A DNA stretch of 26,112 bases from an uncultured Veillonella sp. (GTDB lineage: Bacteria; Bacillota; Negativicutes; Veillonellales; Veillonellaceae): the NCBI GenBank assembly GCA_900556785.1, contig USQK01000020.1, positions 1-26,112 of the forward strand, given 5' to 3'. Shown here piece by piece: positions 7,287 through 14,152 of this stretch. The first letter of the stretch is position 1; every line of letters starts with the position of its first letter. The translations under genes and the position numbers were made by a program. The notes under the pieces were generated by a model. That model ran no database searches. It worked only from the letters and a program-made list of their open reading frames with translations, and had not been told where the DNA came from.

Positions 7287-7328
7287 TTTTATAGGAATGT
7301 AATAAATATTCTTTACATTCCTATAAAA
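7287..7328. promoter_or_regulatory. 16-bp perfect inverted repeat overlapping the tRNA-Lys promoter
   Basis: TTTTATAGGAATGTAA (7287-7302) is the exact reverse complement of 7313-7328, with a 10-base spacer. It begins 8 bases after the end of the preceding gene. The 3' arm ends in AAAA rather than T, so it is not a classical + strand terminator. The right arm covers most of the -35 element (7312-7317) of the tRNA promoter. Confidence 0.6.
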
Positions 7329-7340
7329 TAGGCATATAAT
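7312..7340 (+). promoter_or_regulatory. Promoter of tRNA-Lys
   Basis: TTTACA at 7312-7317, a 17-base spacer and a perfect TATAAT at 7335-7340. The expected start is near 7347, a few bases before the mature tRNA 5' end. Confidence 0.75.
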
Positions 7341-7352
7341 TAGTCGTGTCAT

Positions 7353-7428
7353 GGACCACTAGCTCAGCTGGCAGAGCACCTGACTCTTAATCAGGGTGTC
7401 CAGGGTTCGAACCCCTGGTGGTCCACCA
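7353..7428 (+). tRNA. tRNA-Lys, anticodon CTT
   Basis: A 76-base cloverleaf. Acceptor GGACCAC (7353-7359) pairs with GTGGTCC (7418-7424). The anticodon arm has stem CCTGA/TCAGG and loop CTCTTAA, giving anticodon CTT, which reads AAG. The T arm is CAGGG-TTCGAAC-CCCTG. The discriminator A and the CCA end are encoded (7425-7428). It has its own promoter and terminator, so it is a single-gene unit. Confidence 0.97.
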
Positions 7429-7432
7429 GAGT

Positions 7433-7465
7433 AAAGAACTCACATTTTGTGTGAGTTCTTTTTTT
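7433..7465 (+). terminator. Terminator after tRNA-Lys
   Basis: AAAGAACTCACA (7433-7444) pairs with TGTGAGTTCTTT (7450-7461) around loop TTTTG, with a seven-T run from 7459 to 7465. It starts 5 bases after the tRNA CCA end. Confidence 0.92.
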
Positions 7466-7653
7466 GTGTAAATATTTTTCTTTTAGCTTTTTACATATCT
7501 TTTTAGCCTTTATATAGTTATTTACATGGTTAAAATACGTTGTGGTTTAATCCTATTTTTCTCAAACGAGTAGTCATTGATTTAATTAAGTTTATAAACT
7601 TTGATATTAATTGAATATAGTATTGATACAATATAATATATTTTATAGACAGT
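7466..7653. other. AT-rich gap before the Dyp peroxidase gene
   Basis: No ORF with a ribosome-binding site and no clear sigma-70 promoter was found. TTGATA at 7623-7628 has no good -10 at the correct spacing. Confidence 0.5.
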
Positions 7654-7691
7654 AAAACTATAATAGCTTATGATGGTTTTATAATAGTTTT
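7654..7691 (+). promoter_or_regulatory. Imperfect inverted repeat before the Dyp peroxidase gene
   Basis: AAAACTAT (7654-7661) and ATAGTTTT (7684-7691) are exact inverted arms; pairing resumes inward after one mismatch. The 3' arm ends 6 bases before the AGGAGG at 7698-7703 and contains a TATAAT (7680-7685). It could be an operator or a translation-modulating hairpin. Confidence 0.35.
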
Positions 7692-7709
7692 CTCACTAGG
7701 AGGTACCAA

Positions 7710-8651
7710 ATGGCAGTAGATGTTTCTAGAACACAAGATGTGTATAAAGATGCTGGCCAAAGTGTCAACTTCACCACTTTGTTATTAAACCGTAAAGATC
7801 ATGAGGCAGAGCTTGAAGTGATTCAAGATATGGCAGATCGTATTCAAGCCATTAAACGTTCTGTTAGTATTCGCGCTAATGGGGAAGGTTTGGGCATTGC
7901 CTTTGGCTTTAGCCGTAAGGCATGGGATTATTTGTTCCCTAATGCACCGGTACCAAAAGAGTTAGAAGACTTCGAAGGCATAAAAGGTGATAAACAAGAT
8001 GTACCCGCTGTAGCAGCTGACTTATTTTTGCATGTCCGCTCTAATGATGAATCTGTTACGTATACTGTAGTAGATCAAATTATGGAGTTCTTACGCCCTA
8101 TTACATCTGTTGTAGATGAAACCCATGGCTTCCACTACGAACAAGGTCGTGCGATTATTGATTTCGTTGATGGTACGGAAAACCCTGTTGGCCAAGAGGC
8201 TGTAGAGTGGGGCGTTATTGGAGATGAAGATCCTGAATTTACTAATGGCTCTTATGCATTTGCACAGAAATATGAACATGATCTTGATGCATGGCGTGCA
8301 CTTCCTACAGAAATGCAAGAGAAATTCATTGGCCGCCGCAAATTTAGTGATATCGAATTAGAGGATGACGAAAAAGACCCGGTAGCTCACAATGTAGTGG
8401 CTCAAGACAATCGTGATGATGAAGAACATAAGATCGTTCGTATGAATGTTCCATTTGCTCAACCTGGTCAAGGTGTTCGAGGCACATACTTTATAGGTTA
8501 TGCTCGTTACTGGGATGTGACCAAAACAATGCTTACCAATATGTTTACACAAAATGATAAATTGCTTGATTATTCTAAGCCTATTACGGGCATGCTATTT
8601 TTCATTCCGTCTCTTGATACATTGGATGCTATTGCAGAAGGTGAACTATAA
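7710..8651 (+). CDS. Dyp-type heme peroxidase
   Basis: A 313-residue dye-decolorizing peroxidase, a heme enzyme that reduces hydrogen peroxide with organic donors. There is no Tat or Sec signal, so it is probably cytosolic. The catalytic segment FVDGTENP has the distal Asp at residue 154. The likely proximal heme ligand is His227 in DPVAHNVVA. The distal arginine is probably in RGTYFIGYAR in the last quarter. The usual GxxDG motif reads D-F-V-D-G here, so its first glycine is replaced by Asp150 or 151. The start is set by AGGAGG at 7698-7703. In an anaerobe it probably serves in peroxide defence; that role is inferred. Confidence 0.92.
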   Translation: MAVDVSRTQDVYKDAGQSVNFTTLLLNRKDHEAELEVIQDMADRIQAIKRSVSIRANGEGLGIAFGFSRKAWDYLFPNAPVPKELEDFEGIKGDKQDVPAVAADLFLHVRSNDESVTYTVVDQIMEFLRPITSVVDETHGFHYEQGRAIIDFVDGTENPVGQEAVEWGVIGDEDPEFTNGSYAFAQKYEHDLDAWRALPTEMQEKFIGRRKFSDIELEDDEKDPVAHNVVAQDNRDDEEHKIVRMNVPFAQPGQGVRGTYFIGYARYWDVTKTMLTNMFTQNDKLLDYSKPITGMLFFIPSLDTLDAIAEGEL

Positions 8652-8674
8652 TCGATTTCTAATTGATGGTGGAG

Positions 8675-8710
8675 ACTAAACATTTATCTAATTAGCTAGT
8701 AATGTTTAGT
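8675..8710 (+). promoter_or_regulatory. 10-bp inverted repeat after the Dyp peroxidase gene
   Basis: ACTAAACATT (8675-8684) pairs with AATGTTTAGT (8701-8710), with a 16-base loop. It lacks a T-run, so it may be a 3' UTR structure preceding the real terminator at 8750. Confidence 0.35.
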
Positions 8711-8749
8711 TCTATCTACAAGATTAAAATTTATTATATAATTCTATAG

Positions 8750-8773
8750 AAAGCGCCCCAAGTGGGCGCTTTT
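8750..8773 (+). terminator. Terminator between the Dyp peroxidase gene and thrC
   Basis: GC-rich 9-bp stem AAAGCGCCC (8750-8758) with GGGCGCTTT (8764-8772), loop CAAGT, then TTTT. The tail runs into the thrC extended -10 element. Confidence 0.88.
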
Positions 8774-8774
8774 A

Positions 8775-8783
8775 TGCTATAAT
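8775..8783 (+). promoter_or_regulatory. Extended -10 promoter of thrC
   Basis: TGCTATAAT is a perfect extended -10. The -35 region is occupied by the terminator stem. The 12-mer TATGCTATAATA is the same as that before the MOSC gene. Confidence 0.5.
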
Positions 8784-8833
8784 AAATCTATTAAACTCGT
8801 AAAAATCCATTGTAGTTATAAATGAGGTATTCT

Positions 8834-10333
8834 ATGAATTATACTAGCACCCGCGGTACCGTTGCGGTAAATGAAACATATGCATTGTTGCACGGCTTAG
8901 CAGAGGATGGTGGTCTATATGTACCATCTTTATTCCCTACAAACTGCTTAACTTACAATGATGTGAAAGATAAAAACTATCAAGAGGTAGCAGCTATTGT
9001 ATTATCTAAGTTGTTCCCATGCTTCTCTGAAGCTCATTTAAATGAAATGATCAATTCTGCATACTCTGATGCTAATTTCAGTACTCGTGATATTGCACCA
9101 TTACATTCCTTATTAGAAAAGGTTTCTGTATTGGAATTATTCCACGGCCGTACACAAGCTTTCAAAGATATGGCATTGTCCTTATTCCCATATTTATTGG
9201 TGGCAGCAAAAGAAGCAGAAGGTGAGAAAAAAGAAGTTCTTATCTTAACGGCTACATCTGGTGATACTGGTAAAGCTGCACTGGAAGGCTTTAAAGATGT
9301 ACCTGGTACACATATCCAAGTATTCTACCCAACAGATGGTGTAAGTCCTATGCAAGCAGAACAAATGCAAAAGCAAGAAGGAAATAACGTTAATGTAACG
9401 GCTATTCATGGTAACTTTGATGATGCTCAACAATTCTTGAAACGCTTATTCGTTGATAAGGCTACAGCAGAAGAGGTTGCTGCAAAAGGTGTGATATTCT
9501 CCAGTGCGAACTCCATTAACATCGGCCGCTTGGCACCTCAAGTGGTATACTATGTAAATGCCTATGCTGAGCTCGTAGCACAAGGTGCTATTCACGAAGA
9601 CGAAGCTTTCAACGTAGTAGTGCCAACAGGTAACTTTGGTAATATCTTAGCTGCTTACTATGCTAAAAAAATGGGTATTCCTATTGGTAAATTGATTTGT
9701 GCATCCAACCAAAACAATGTGCTCACTGAGTTCTTTGAAACTGGCACATACGATATGAATCGTCCATTCTATACAACGATTTCTCCATCTATGGATATTC
9801 TTGAATCCTCCAACTTTGAACGTTTCTTGTACTATATCTCTGGTGAAGATAGTGAACGTACCGCTGGTTGGATGAAAGATCTTAAAGCAACCGGTAAATT
9901 GACTGTCAACGAAGAAGAGTTCTGTCGTGTTAAAGCTAATTTCGCAGGTGCCTACGTTGATGATGAAGAAACAAAAGCCATCATTGAACAAGTGTACAAC
10001 TCCTATGGTTATGTAATGGACCCTCATACGGCGGTAGCTATGGGTGCATACATGAAGGAATTAGAAAAACATCCTGAAGATGGTGCACGCCATACAATTA
10101 TTGCGTCTACTGCACATCCATTTAAATTCCCTACAGCCATTTGCGAGGCTTTAGATATCAAAGTGGGTGACACACCGTATGAAAGCTTAGATAATATTTC
10201 TGCTGTAACGGGTGTAGCATTCCCTAAACAATTGGAAGCTTTGAAATCTAAACCATTGCGTTTTACAAAAGCAATCGATAAAGAGGATATGAAACAAGAA
10301 ATTCTTGATTTTGTAGATACATTCTCTAAATAA
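8834..10333 (+). CDS. thrC: Threonine synthase
   Basis: A PLP enzyme that converts O-phosphohomoserine to threonine and phosphate. The 499-residue length fits the long (bacterial/fungal) threonine synthase group. The N-terminus YTSTRGTVAVNETYALLHGL and GLYVPS are typical. The PLP lysine is K111 in FHGRTQAFKDMAL. TATSGDTGKAAL and VPTGNFGNILAAYYAKKMG are cofactor-phosphate and substrate-binding segments. ATG at 8834 is preferred over the in-frame ATG at 8822 because TGAGGT (8823-8828) then serves as ribosome-binding site. No T-box or leader peptide was found in the short leader. Confidence 0.96.
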   Translation: MNYTSTRGTVAVNETYALLHGLAEDGGLYVPSLFPTNCLTYNDVKDKNYQEVAAIVLSKLFPCFSEAHLNEMINSAYSDANFSTRDIAPLHSLLEKVSVLELFHGRTQAFKDMALSLFPYLLVAAKEAEGEKKEVLILTATSGDTGKAALEGFKDVPGTHIQVFYPTDGVSPMQAEQMQKQEGNNVNVTAIHGNFDDAQQFLKRLFVDKATAEEVAAKGVIFSSANSINIGRLAPQVVYYVNAYAELVAQGAIHEDEAFNVVVPTGNFGNILAAYYAKKMGIPIGKLICASNQNNVLTEFFETGTYDMNRPFYTTISPSMDILESSNFERFLYYISGEDSERTAGWMKDLKATGKLTVNEEEFCRVKANFAGAYVDDEETKAIIEQVYNSYGYVMDPHTAVAMGAYMKELEKHPEDGARHTIIASTAHPFKFPTAICEALDIKVGDTPYESLDNISAVTGVAFPKQLEALKSKPLRFTKAIDKEDMKQEILDFVDTFSK

Positions 10334-10337
10334 TATG

Positions 10338-10372
10338 ATGCCGCCTTTCATTAGAAGGGCGGCATATATTTT
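10338..10372 (+). terminator. Terminator after thrC
   Basis: ATGCCGCC (10338-10345) pairs with GGCGGCAT (10358-10365), extended inward by four pairs including one G:T, with loop ATTA and a short T-rich tail. Confidence 0.85.
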
Positions 10373-10392
10373 GGCTTTGTAAACTATGTATC

Positions 10393-10429
10393 TCCTGTAT
10401 ATCGGATTGCTTATATAGATAATACAGGA
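10393..10429. promoter_or_regulatory. Inverted repeat upstream of the EamA transporter gene
   Basis: TCCTGTAT (10393-10400) and ATACAGGA (10422-10429) are exact 8-bp arms separated by 21 bases. It lies 48 bases before the gene; a possible operator. No convincing promoter was found here. Confidence 0.35.
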
Positions 10430-10476
10430 CAGTAACTATGTAGTAACATTATAGTAGAAGTGTATAGGGAGGTAGT

Positions 10477-11364
10477 ATGGCTAAAAAAGGCCTTATGTAC
10501 GCATTGTTATCGGCTCTTTTGTTGAGTACGATGAATTTATTCGTAAAGATGCTTGGCTCTAATATTCCTTCTGGGGAAATTGCCTTTTTCCGTGGCTTAT
10601 TTGGTACTGTAGCGGTTCTTATCGTTATGTATACCCAAGGCATCCGATTCTCTAAAGAAGATAGAGGACATCTACTAATGCGCGGTTTATACGGCGGCTT
10701 TGGAATGGTTTGTAACTTTATTGCCTTAGTGCATTTAAAGTTATCTGATGCAACGATTTTATTTCAAACATCAGGTATATTTGTATTGATATTTAGCGCC
10801 TTATTTCTTAAAGAACGGGTACCTAAAGGGGCTGGAAAATGGCTTCTTTTGATCTTTGTAGCTGTAATGGTTATGGTAAATCCATTTAGCTTTACTGGCT
10901 TTACTTGGTTTGCCTTAGTAGCTATTTTAGGGGCTGCTTTATCTGCGGCTGCGTATACAACGATTCGCCTTATATCTAAGCGAGGTAAACATAGTAATTT
11001 CGAAATTATGGCGTATTTTATGATTACAGGTATGATTGCAGGGCTTGTTACAACTGACAAACTCGTTATGCCTCAAGGCACAGATTGGCTTATCATCTTG
11101 GCGATTGGTGGTATTAGTGTAGTGGCTCAGTTCTTCTTGACTGGTGCCTTTGTTACAACTAACGCTGTAGTGGCTCAATTTCTACAATATGTTGGCGTAT
11201 TCATTAGTTCCTTCTATGGATTCCTGTTCTTTGGTGAAAGCTTATCCATCGAAACCGTTGGGGCTGGTATTGCTATGTTTGTGTCCTCTGTTATGCTAGC
11301 ACGCCTTAAAGAGCAAAGTGGTCCTTTGCGTGAAGGCAAGGTTATAGAGGATAAAATTAAATAA
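10477..11364 (+). CDS. EamA/DMT-family membrane transporter
   Basis: A 295-residue protein with about ten hydrophobic segments arranged as two EamA halves, typical of the drug/metabolite transporter superfamily. Recognisable features are the first helix with MNLFVKMLGS, the FFRGLFGT segment, and the helix-4 region SDATILFQTSGIFVLIFSA followed by FLKERVPK. The second half repeats this pattern (VVAQFLQYVGVFISSFYG, then FFGESLS). Members export amino acids, nucleosides or other small metabolites; the substrate cannot be predicted. GGGAGG about 8 bases upstream supports the start. The C-terminus is charged. Confidence 0.9.
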   Translation: MAKKGLMYALLSALLLSTMNLFVKMLGSNIPSGEIAFFRGLFGTVAVLIVMYTQGIRFSKEDRGHLLMRGLYGGFGMVCNFIALVHLKLSDATILFQTSGIFVLIFSALFLKERVPKGAGKWLLLIFVAVMVMVNPFSFTGFTWFALVAILGAALSAAAYTTIRLISKRGKHSNFEIMAYFMITGMIAGLVTTDKLVMPQGTDWLIILAIGGISVVAQFFLTGAFVTTNAVVAQFLQYVGVFISSFYGFLFFGESLSIETVGAGIAMFVSSVMLARLKEQSGPLREGKVIEDKIK

Positions 11365-11463
11365 ATGTCGAATATATACAATATCAAACGTTGTATGACA
11401 GTGGGGGTGCTGATCACATTCGTGATTGGCACCTTTTTACATATAGGTGCGAAAAATATCTGA
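11365..11463 (+). CDS. Possible 32-residue single-span membrane peptide
   Basis: The ATG directly follows the transporter's TAA (TAAATG). The ORF encodes a basic N-terminus (MSNIYNIKRC) and one hydrophobic segment (MTVGVLITFVIGTFLHIGA), ending AKNI. The only ribosome-binding candidate is GAGG at 11347-11350, with a spacing that is rather long. A terminator hairpin (11406-11438) lies within its second half, so the ORF may be a chance reading through the terminator, or a short peptide whose full message needs read-through. Low confidence. Confidence 0.25.
   Translation: MSNIYNIKRCMTVGVLITFVIGTFLHIGAKNI
11406..11438 (+). terminator. Terminator after the EamA transporter
   Basis: GGTGC (11406-11410) pairs with GCACC (11429-11433), two G:T pairs follow, then ATCAC pairs with GTGAT, with loop ATTC and a T5 tail at 11434-11438. 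A 12-pair stem in total. Confidence 0.8.
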
Positions 11464-11540
11464 GATAATGATGTATCGGGTTGTTATTAAAAATATACTA
11501 GGGCTCTTTCATTTTGAAAGTAGCTACAGGAGGAGGGGCT

Positions 11541-13211
11541 ATGTATATAAAATGGATGCATATTGAAAACTATCGCAACTTGGCTGATGTGACCTTGAGC
11601 TTTCACAATGATATTAATTATTTCGTTGGTGAAAATGCAGTAGGTAAGTCTAATTTTTTAGATCTCTTAGAAATTGTCATGGAGTGTCACGGTTTTAATG
11701 AACATGATTTTACAGATGTACATAAACCGATTCGCATAGATTTTGAACTATCACTTGGTGAATTAAATTATAAAAGTATGTTTACCCCTAATGAGGGGCC
11801 AATTTATCGGTTACGATTAGAACAAGTGGTACAAGAGGTATATCCACGCCTGTATAGCATGACTGATAAAGGTATTGAGCCTATGGCGCTTTCTATGATT
11901 CGTCATGCTTTATATATGTGTCATCGAGATACTTCTGAACAAGAGTTGTTTACTATTCCATCCTCAGTTTATGTAGAGCTAGGAAAACTATTAGAAGACT
12001 ATGTGTCTAGATTGGAAGTGGTAACCGATGATTTACAACGTAAAATCGTCAGTTTGCGTAAGGATTTAGATCCCTATTGTATGCTCAATATTCAACACCT
12101 CATAGAAGTGTTATCCACTTCATCCGCAATGGAACATAAATACTCTGCTGATAATGTGCGTTTAATTATGGCGGTGGCTCTTAAGATTTTGGCGCAAATT
12201 TATATGAAGATTAATAGTGCAACAACAAATTTAGAATCTCTTCTCGTATATGATGAAAAAGGTCGTAAGTATTTACCTATTTTTATTAGTGTCGATGAGC
12301 CAGAGTTACACTTAAGTCCGTACTTGCAACGAGCCGTGCTAAATTATTATCGCCAAATTGCAACGAATGAAAACGAAGAATTTTTGGCGTTGCTAAGAGA
12401 TATATTTAACATTGATGGACTTTTAGGGCAGCTCTTTGTAGTTACTCATAGTACGGATGCGCTAGTTGACGACTATCGTCATATAATTCGTCTATACCGT
12501 GATGAGAACAATATGGTTTGTACAGCTTGTGGAGTGACCTTTAATTTTCCTAAGGAAGTAGAAAAGCACTTGATTATGCATTTCCCTGAGGCTAAACAGG
12601 CACTCTATGCACGGTGTATCATTCTTGTAGAGGGTGAAACAGAGTATGGCAGTTTTGCTGGCTTTGGGAAAAAATTAGGTGTAGATTTTGATTACTTTGG
12701 CATATGTCTTATCAATGCACGTGGTGAGTCCTCTATTAGTAAACTACAAAAACTGTTTAATCGATTTGCCATACCTACAGTCGCTCTCTATGATCGCGAT
12801 GTAGAAGGGAAATATGCAAAAGCCCATAGCAATATATTCTATACAGATGAAATATGTTTTGAAATGGACTTTGTTACTCATCTATTATCCTTGCGTAAAC
12901 GTTCCATTATAGATGCTATTATCAAGGATATAATCGATGATGCTAGACCAATGGTGACAAAGGATATGGCCCGACGAGGTTATGCCAAGCTAGGAATTAC
13001 GAAAAAGCAAATTAGACAACGATGTTTATCAAATATTTCAGATCGCAAATTAGATGATTTACATGTCTATTATTTCTCTTGGTTCTATGCTAATAAAGGC
13101 GTTATTGTAGGGCGTCGTATCAGCCAATTCTTAGAGGCCGAAATGATACCGCCGGCATTTATTTCAGTTATAGAACGGGCTAAAGCTATTTCCTTAGGTA
13201 TAAACATATAA
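11541..13211 (+). CDS. OLD-family ATP-dependent endonuclease (AAA ATPase + TOPRIM) with C2H2-like motif
   Basis: 556 residues. The N-terminal ABC/SMC-type ATPase starts MYIKWMHIENYRNL, with Walker A G30-ENAVGK-S37 and Walker B SVDEPELHLSP (D252, E253), then the switch-like THSTDALVDD. The C-terminal TOPRIM domain has ILVEGETE (E364, E366) and LYDRDVEG (D418, D420). This order defines OLD nucleases, often implicated in phage defence. No UvrD-like helicase is adjacent, so it resembles solitary class 1 OLD rather than Gabija. Between the domains is C327-x2-C330-x12-H343-x3-H347 with F334 and V340, matching the classical C2H2 zinc-finger pattern; I do not know this in the family. ATG 11541 is preferred because of AGGAGGAGGGG at 11528-11538; an in-frame TTG at 11514 has no such site. 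Confidence 0.9.
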   Translation: MYIKWMHIENYRNLADVTLSFHNDINYFVGENAVGKSNFLDLLEIVMECHGFNEHDFTDVHKPIRIDFELSLGELNYKSMFTPNEGPIYRLRLEQVVQEVYPRLYSMTDKGIEPMALSMIRHALYMCHRDTSEQELFTIPSSVYVELGKLLEDYVSRLEVVTDDLQRKIVSLRKDLDPYCMLNIQHLIEVLSTSSAMEHKYSADNVRLIMAVALKILAQIYMKINSATTNLESLLVYDEKGRKYLPIFISVDEPELHLSPYLQRAVLNYYRQIATNENEEFLALLRDIFNIDGLLGQLFVVTHSTDALVDDYRHIIRLYRDENNMVCTACGVTFNFPKEVEKHLIMHFPEAKQALYARCIILVEGETEYGSFAGFGKKLGVDFDYFGICLINARGESSISKLQKLFNRFAIPTVALYDRDVEGKYAKAHSNIFYTDEICFEMDFVTHLLSLRKRSIIDAIIKDIIDDARPMVTKDMARRGYAKLGITKKQIRQRCLSNISDRKLDDLHVYYFSWFYANKGVIVGRRISQFLEAEMIPPAFISVIERAKAISLGINI

Positions 13212-13254
13212 TAGTATATATAATATATAGGACTATAAATTATTTTTTCTAATT

Positions 13255-13293
13255 AATAGAGTCTAACCGATGTAGGATTAGACTCTATTTTTT
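13255..13293 (+). terminator. Terminator after the OLD-family gene
   Basis: AATAGAGTCTAA (13255-13266) pairs with TTAGACTCTATT (13278-13289), with an 11-base loop and a T-run to 13293. Confidence 0.9.
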
Positions 13294-13432
13294 ACGTATT
13301 TCAAATAGAATTTTTGAAGAAGTATATATCAATATGGTGCGAAAAGTGCGCATGATTACTGGTTTATTACAATAATAGATAGGGTTATGAAAAACTATAT
13401 TAAATAAATTCGAAAGACTACATCGAAAAATA
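13294..13432. other. AT-rich gap before the mscL promoter
   Basis: No ORF with a ribosome-binding site, tRNA or strong hairpin was seen in this part of the OLD-mscL gap. Confidence 0.5.
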
Positions 13433-13461
13433 TTGACATCTCTTCATCTTTCTTTTATGAT
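13433..13461 (+). promoter_or_regulatory. Strong sigma-70 promoter of mscL
   Basis: Perfect TTGACA (13433-13438), a 17-base spacer and TATGAT (13456-13461). It predicts a start near 13468 and a 47-base leader. Confidence 0.85.
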
Positions 13462-13514
13462 TAGTACAGTTATTAACGCATTCTCAATTAAGTGTATCTA
13501 GGAGTAGTGAGAAC

Positions 13515-13982
13515 ATGAAAGATTTTTTGAACGATTTTAAAGCTTTTGCATTCAAAGGTAACATGATGGACCTAGCTATTGGTATGATTATTGGGGCTGC
13601 TTTCACAGCGTTGGTTAACTCCGTTGTAAGCAACTTGTTCATGCCTATTATCAGTTTGTTCACAGGCGGTATTGATTTCAGTAACTTATACTTGCCATTA
13701 AATGCTGCATCTAAAGATGCATTCATGGCTGGTGCTGATATTAATACAGCTCGTGCAGCTGGTTCTGTATTGCCATACGGTACATTCATTACCGACTTGA
13801 TCCAATTCTTGATCTTGGCATTCGTTGTATTCTTGATGGTTCGCGCATTAGCTAAAATGATGAAAAACGCGAAAGAAGAAGAAGCTGCTGAAGCACCTAC
13901 AACTAAAGAATGTCCATTCTGTAAAACAGAAATTCATATTGATGCAGTTAAATGTCCTAACTGTACAGCAGATTTGAAATAA
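13515..13982 (+). CDS. mscL: Large-conductance mechanosensitive channel MscL with C-terminal zinc ribbon
   Basis: MscL opens a wide pore when membrane tension rises and protects cells from hypo-osmotic shock. The N-terminal amphipathic segment MKDFLNDFKAFAFKGNMMD is followed by TM1 (LAIGMIIGAAFTALVNSVV, from about residue 18). A periplasmic loop leads to TM2 (LIQFLILAFVVFLMVRAL). The cytoplasmic tail extends beyond the usual helix bundle to C133-PF-C136-x10-C147-PN-C150, a short zinc-ribbon-like motif absent from the E. coli protein but seen in some Firmicute relatives. With 155 residues it is slightly longer than typical, owing to this tail. AGGAG at 13500-13504 supports the start. It forms a monocistronic unit with its own promoter and terminator. 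Confidence 0.95.
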   Translation: MKDFLNDFKAFAFKGNMMDLAIGMIIGAAFTALVNSVVSNLFMPIISLFTGGIDFSNLYLPLNAASKDAFMAGADINTARAAGSVLPYGTFITDLIQFLILAFVVFLMVRALAKMMKNAKEEEAAEAPTTKECPFCKTEIHIDAVKCPNCTADLK

Positions 13983-14001
13983 TTCAAATTTAAAGCTACA
14001 T

Positions 14002-14034
14002 AAAAGGAGTAAGGCCTAGGCCTTACTCCTTTTT
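14002..14034 (+). terminator. Terminator after mscL
   Basis: A 32-bp perfect palindrome (16 bases per arm) from 14002 to 14033, centred on CCTAGG, starting AAAAGGAGTAAGGCCT and ending in a five-T run. The short loop forms at the centre. Confidence 0.9.
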
Positions 14035-14098
14035 GTTGTATTACGCCAGCTTTCTAGTATAAAATATAAGTATATAATAGAAATATATAATATTAACT

Positions 14099-14127
14099 TT
14101 AACGCGAAATTCTTGTGCGTGTATTAT
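14099..14127 (+). promoter_or_regulatory. Candidate promoter of the 2-hydroxyacid dehydrogenase gene
   Basis: TTAACG (14099-14104), a 17-base spacer and TATTAT (14122-14127). Moderate match; it would give a leader of about 20 bases. Confidence 0.4.
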
Positions 14128-14152
14128 AAGATGTTTTGGAGGACTTATACAT

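Noticed and set aside
11541..13211. Gabija (GajA) component
   Set aside because: The domain order fits GajA, but no UvrD-like GajB gene is next to it; the neighbours are an EamA transporter and mscL.
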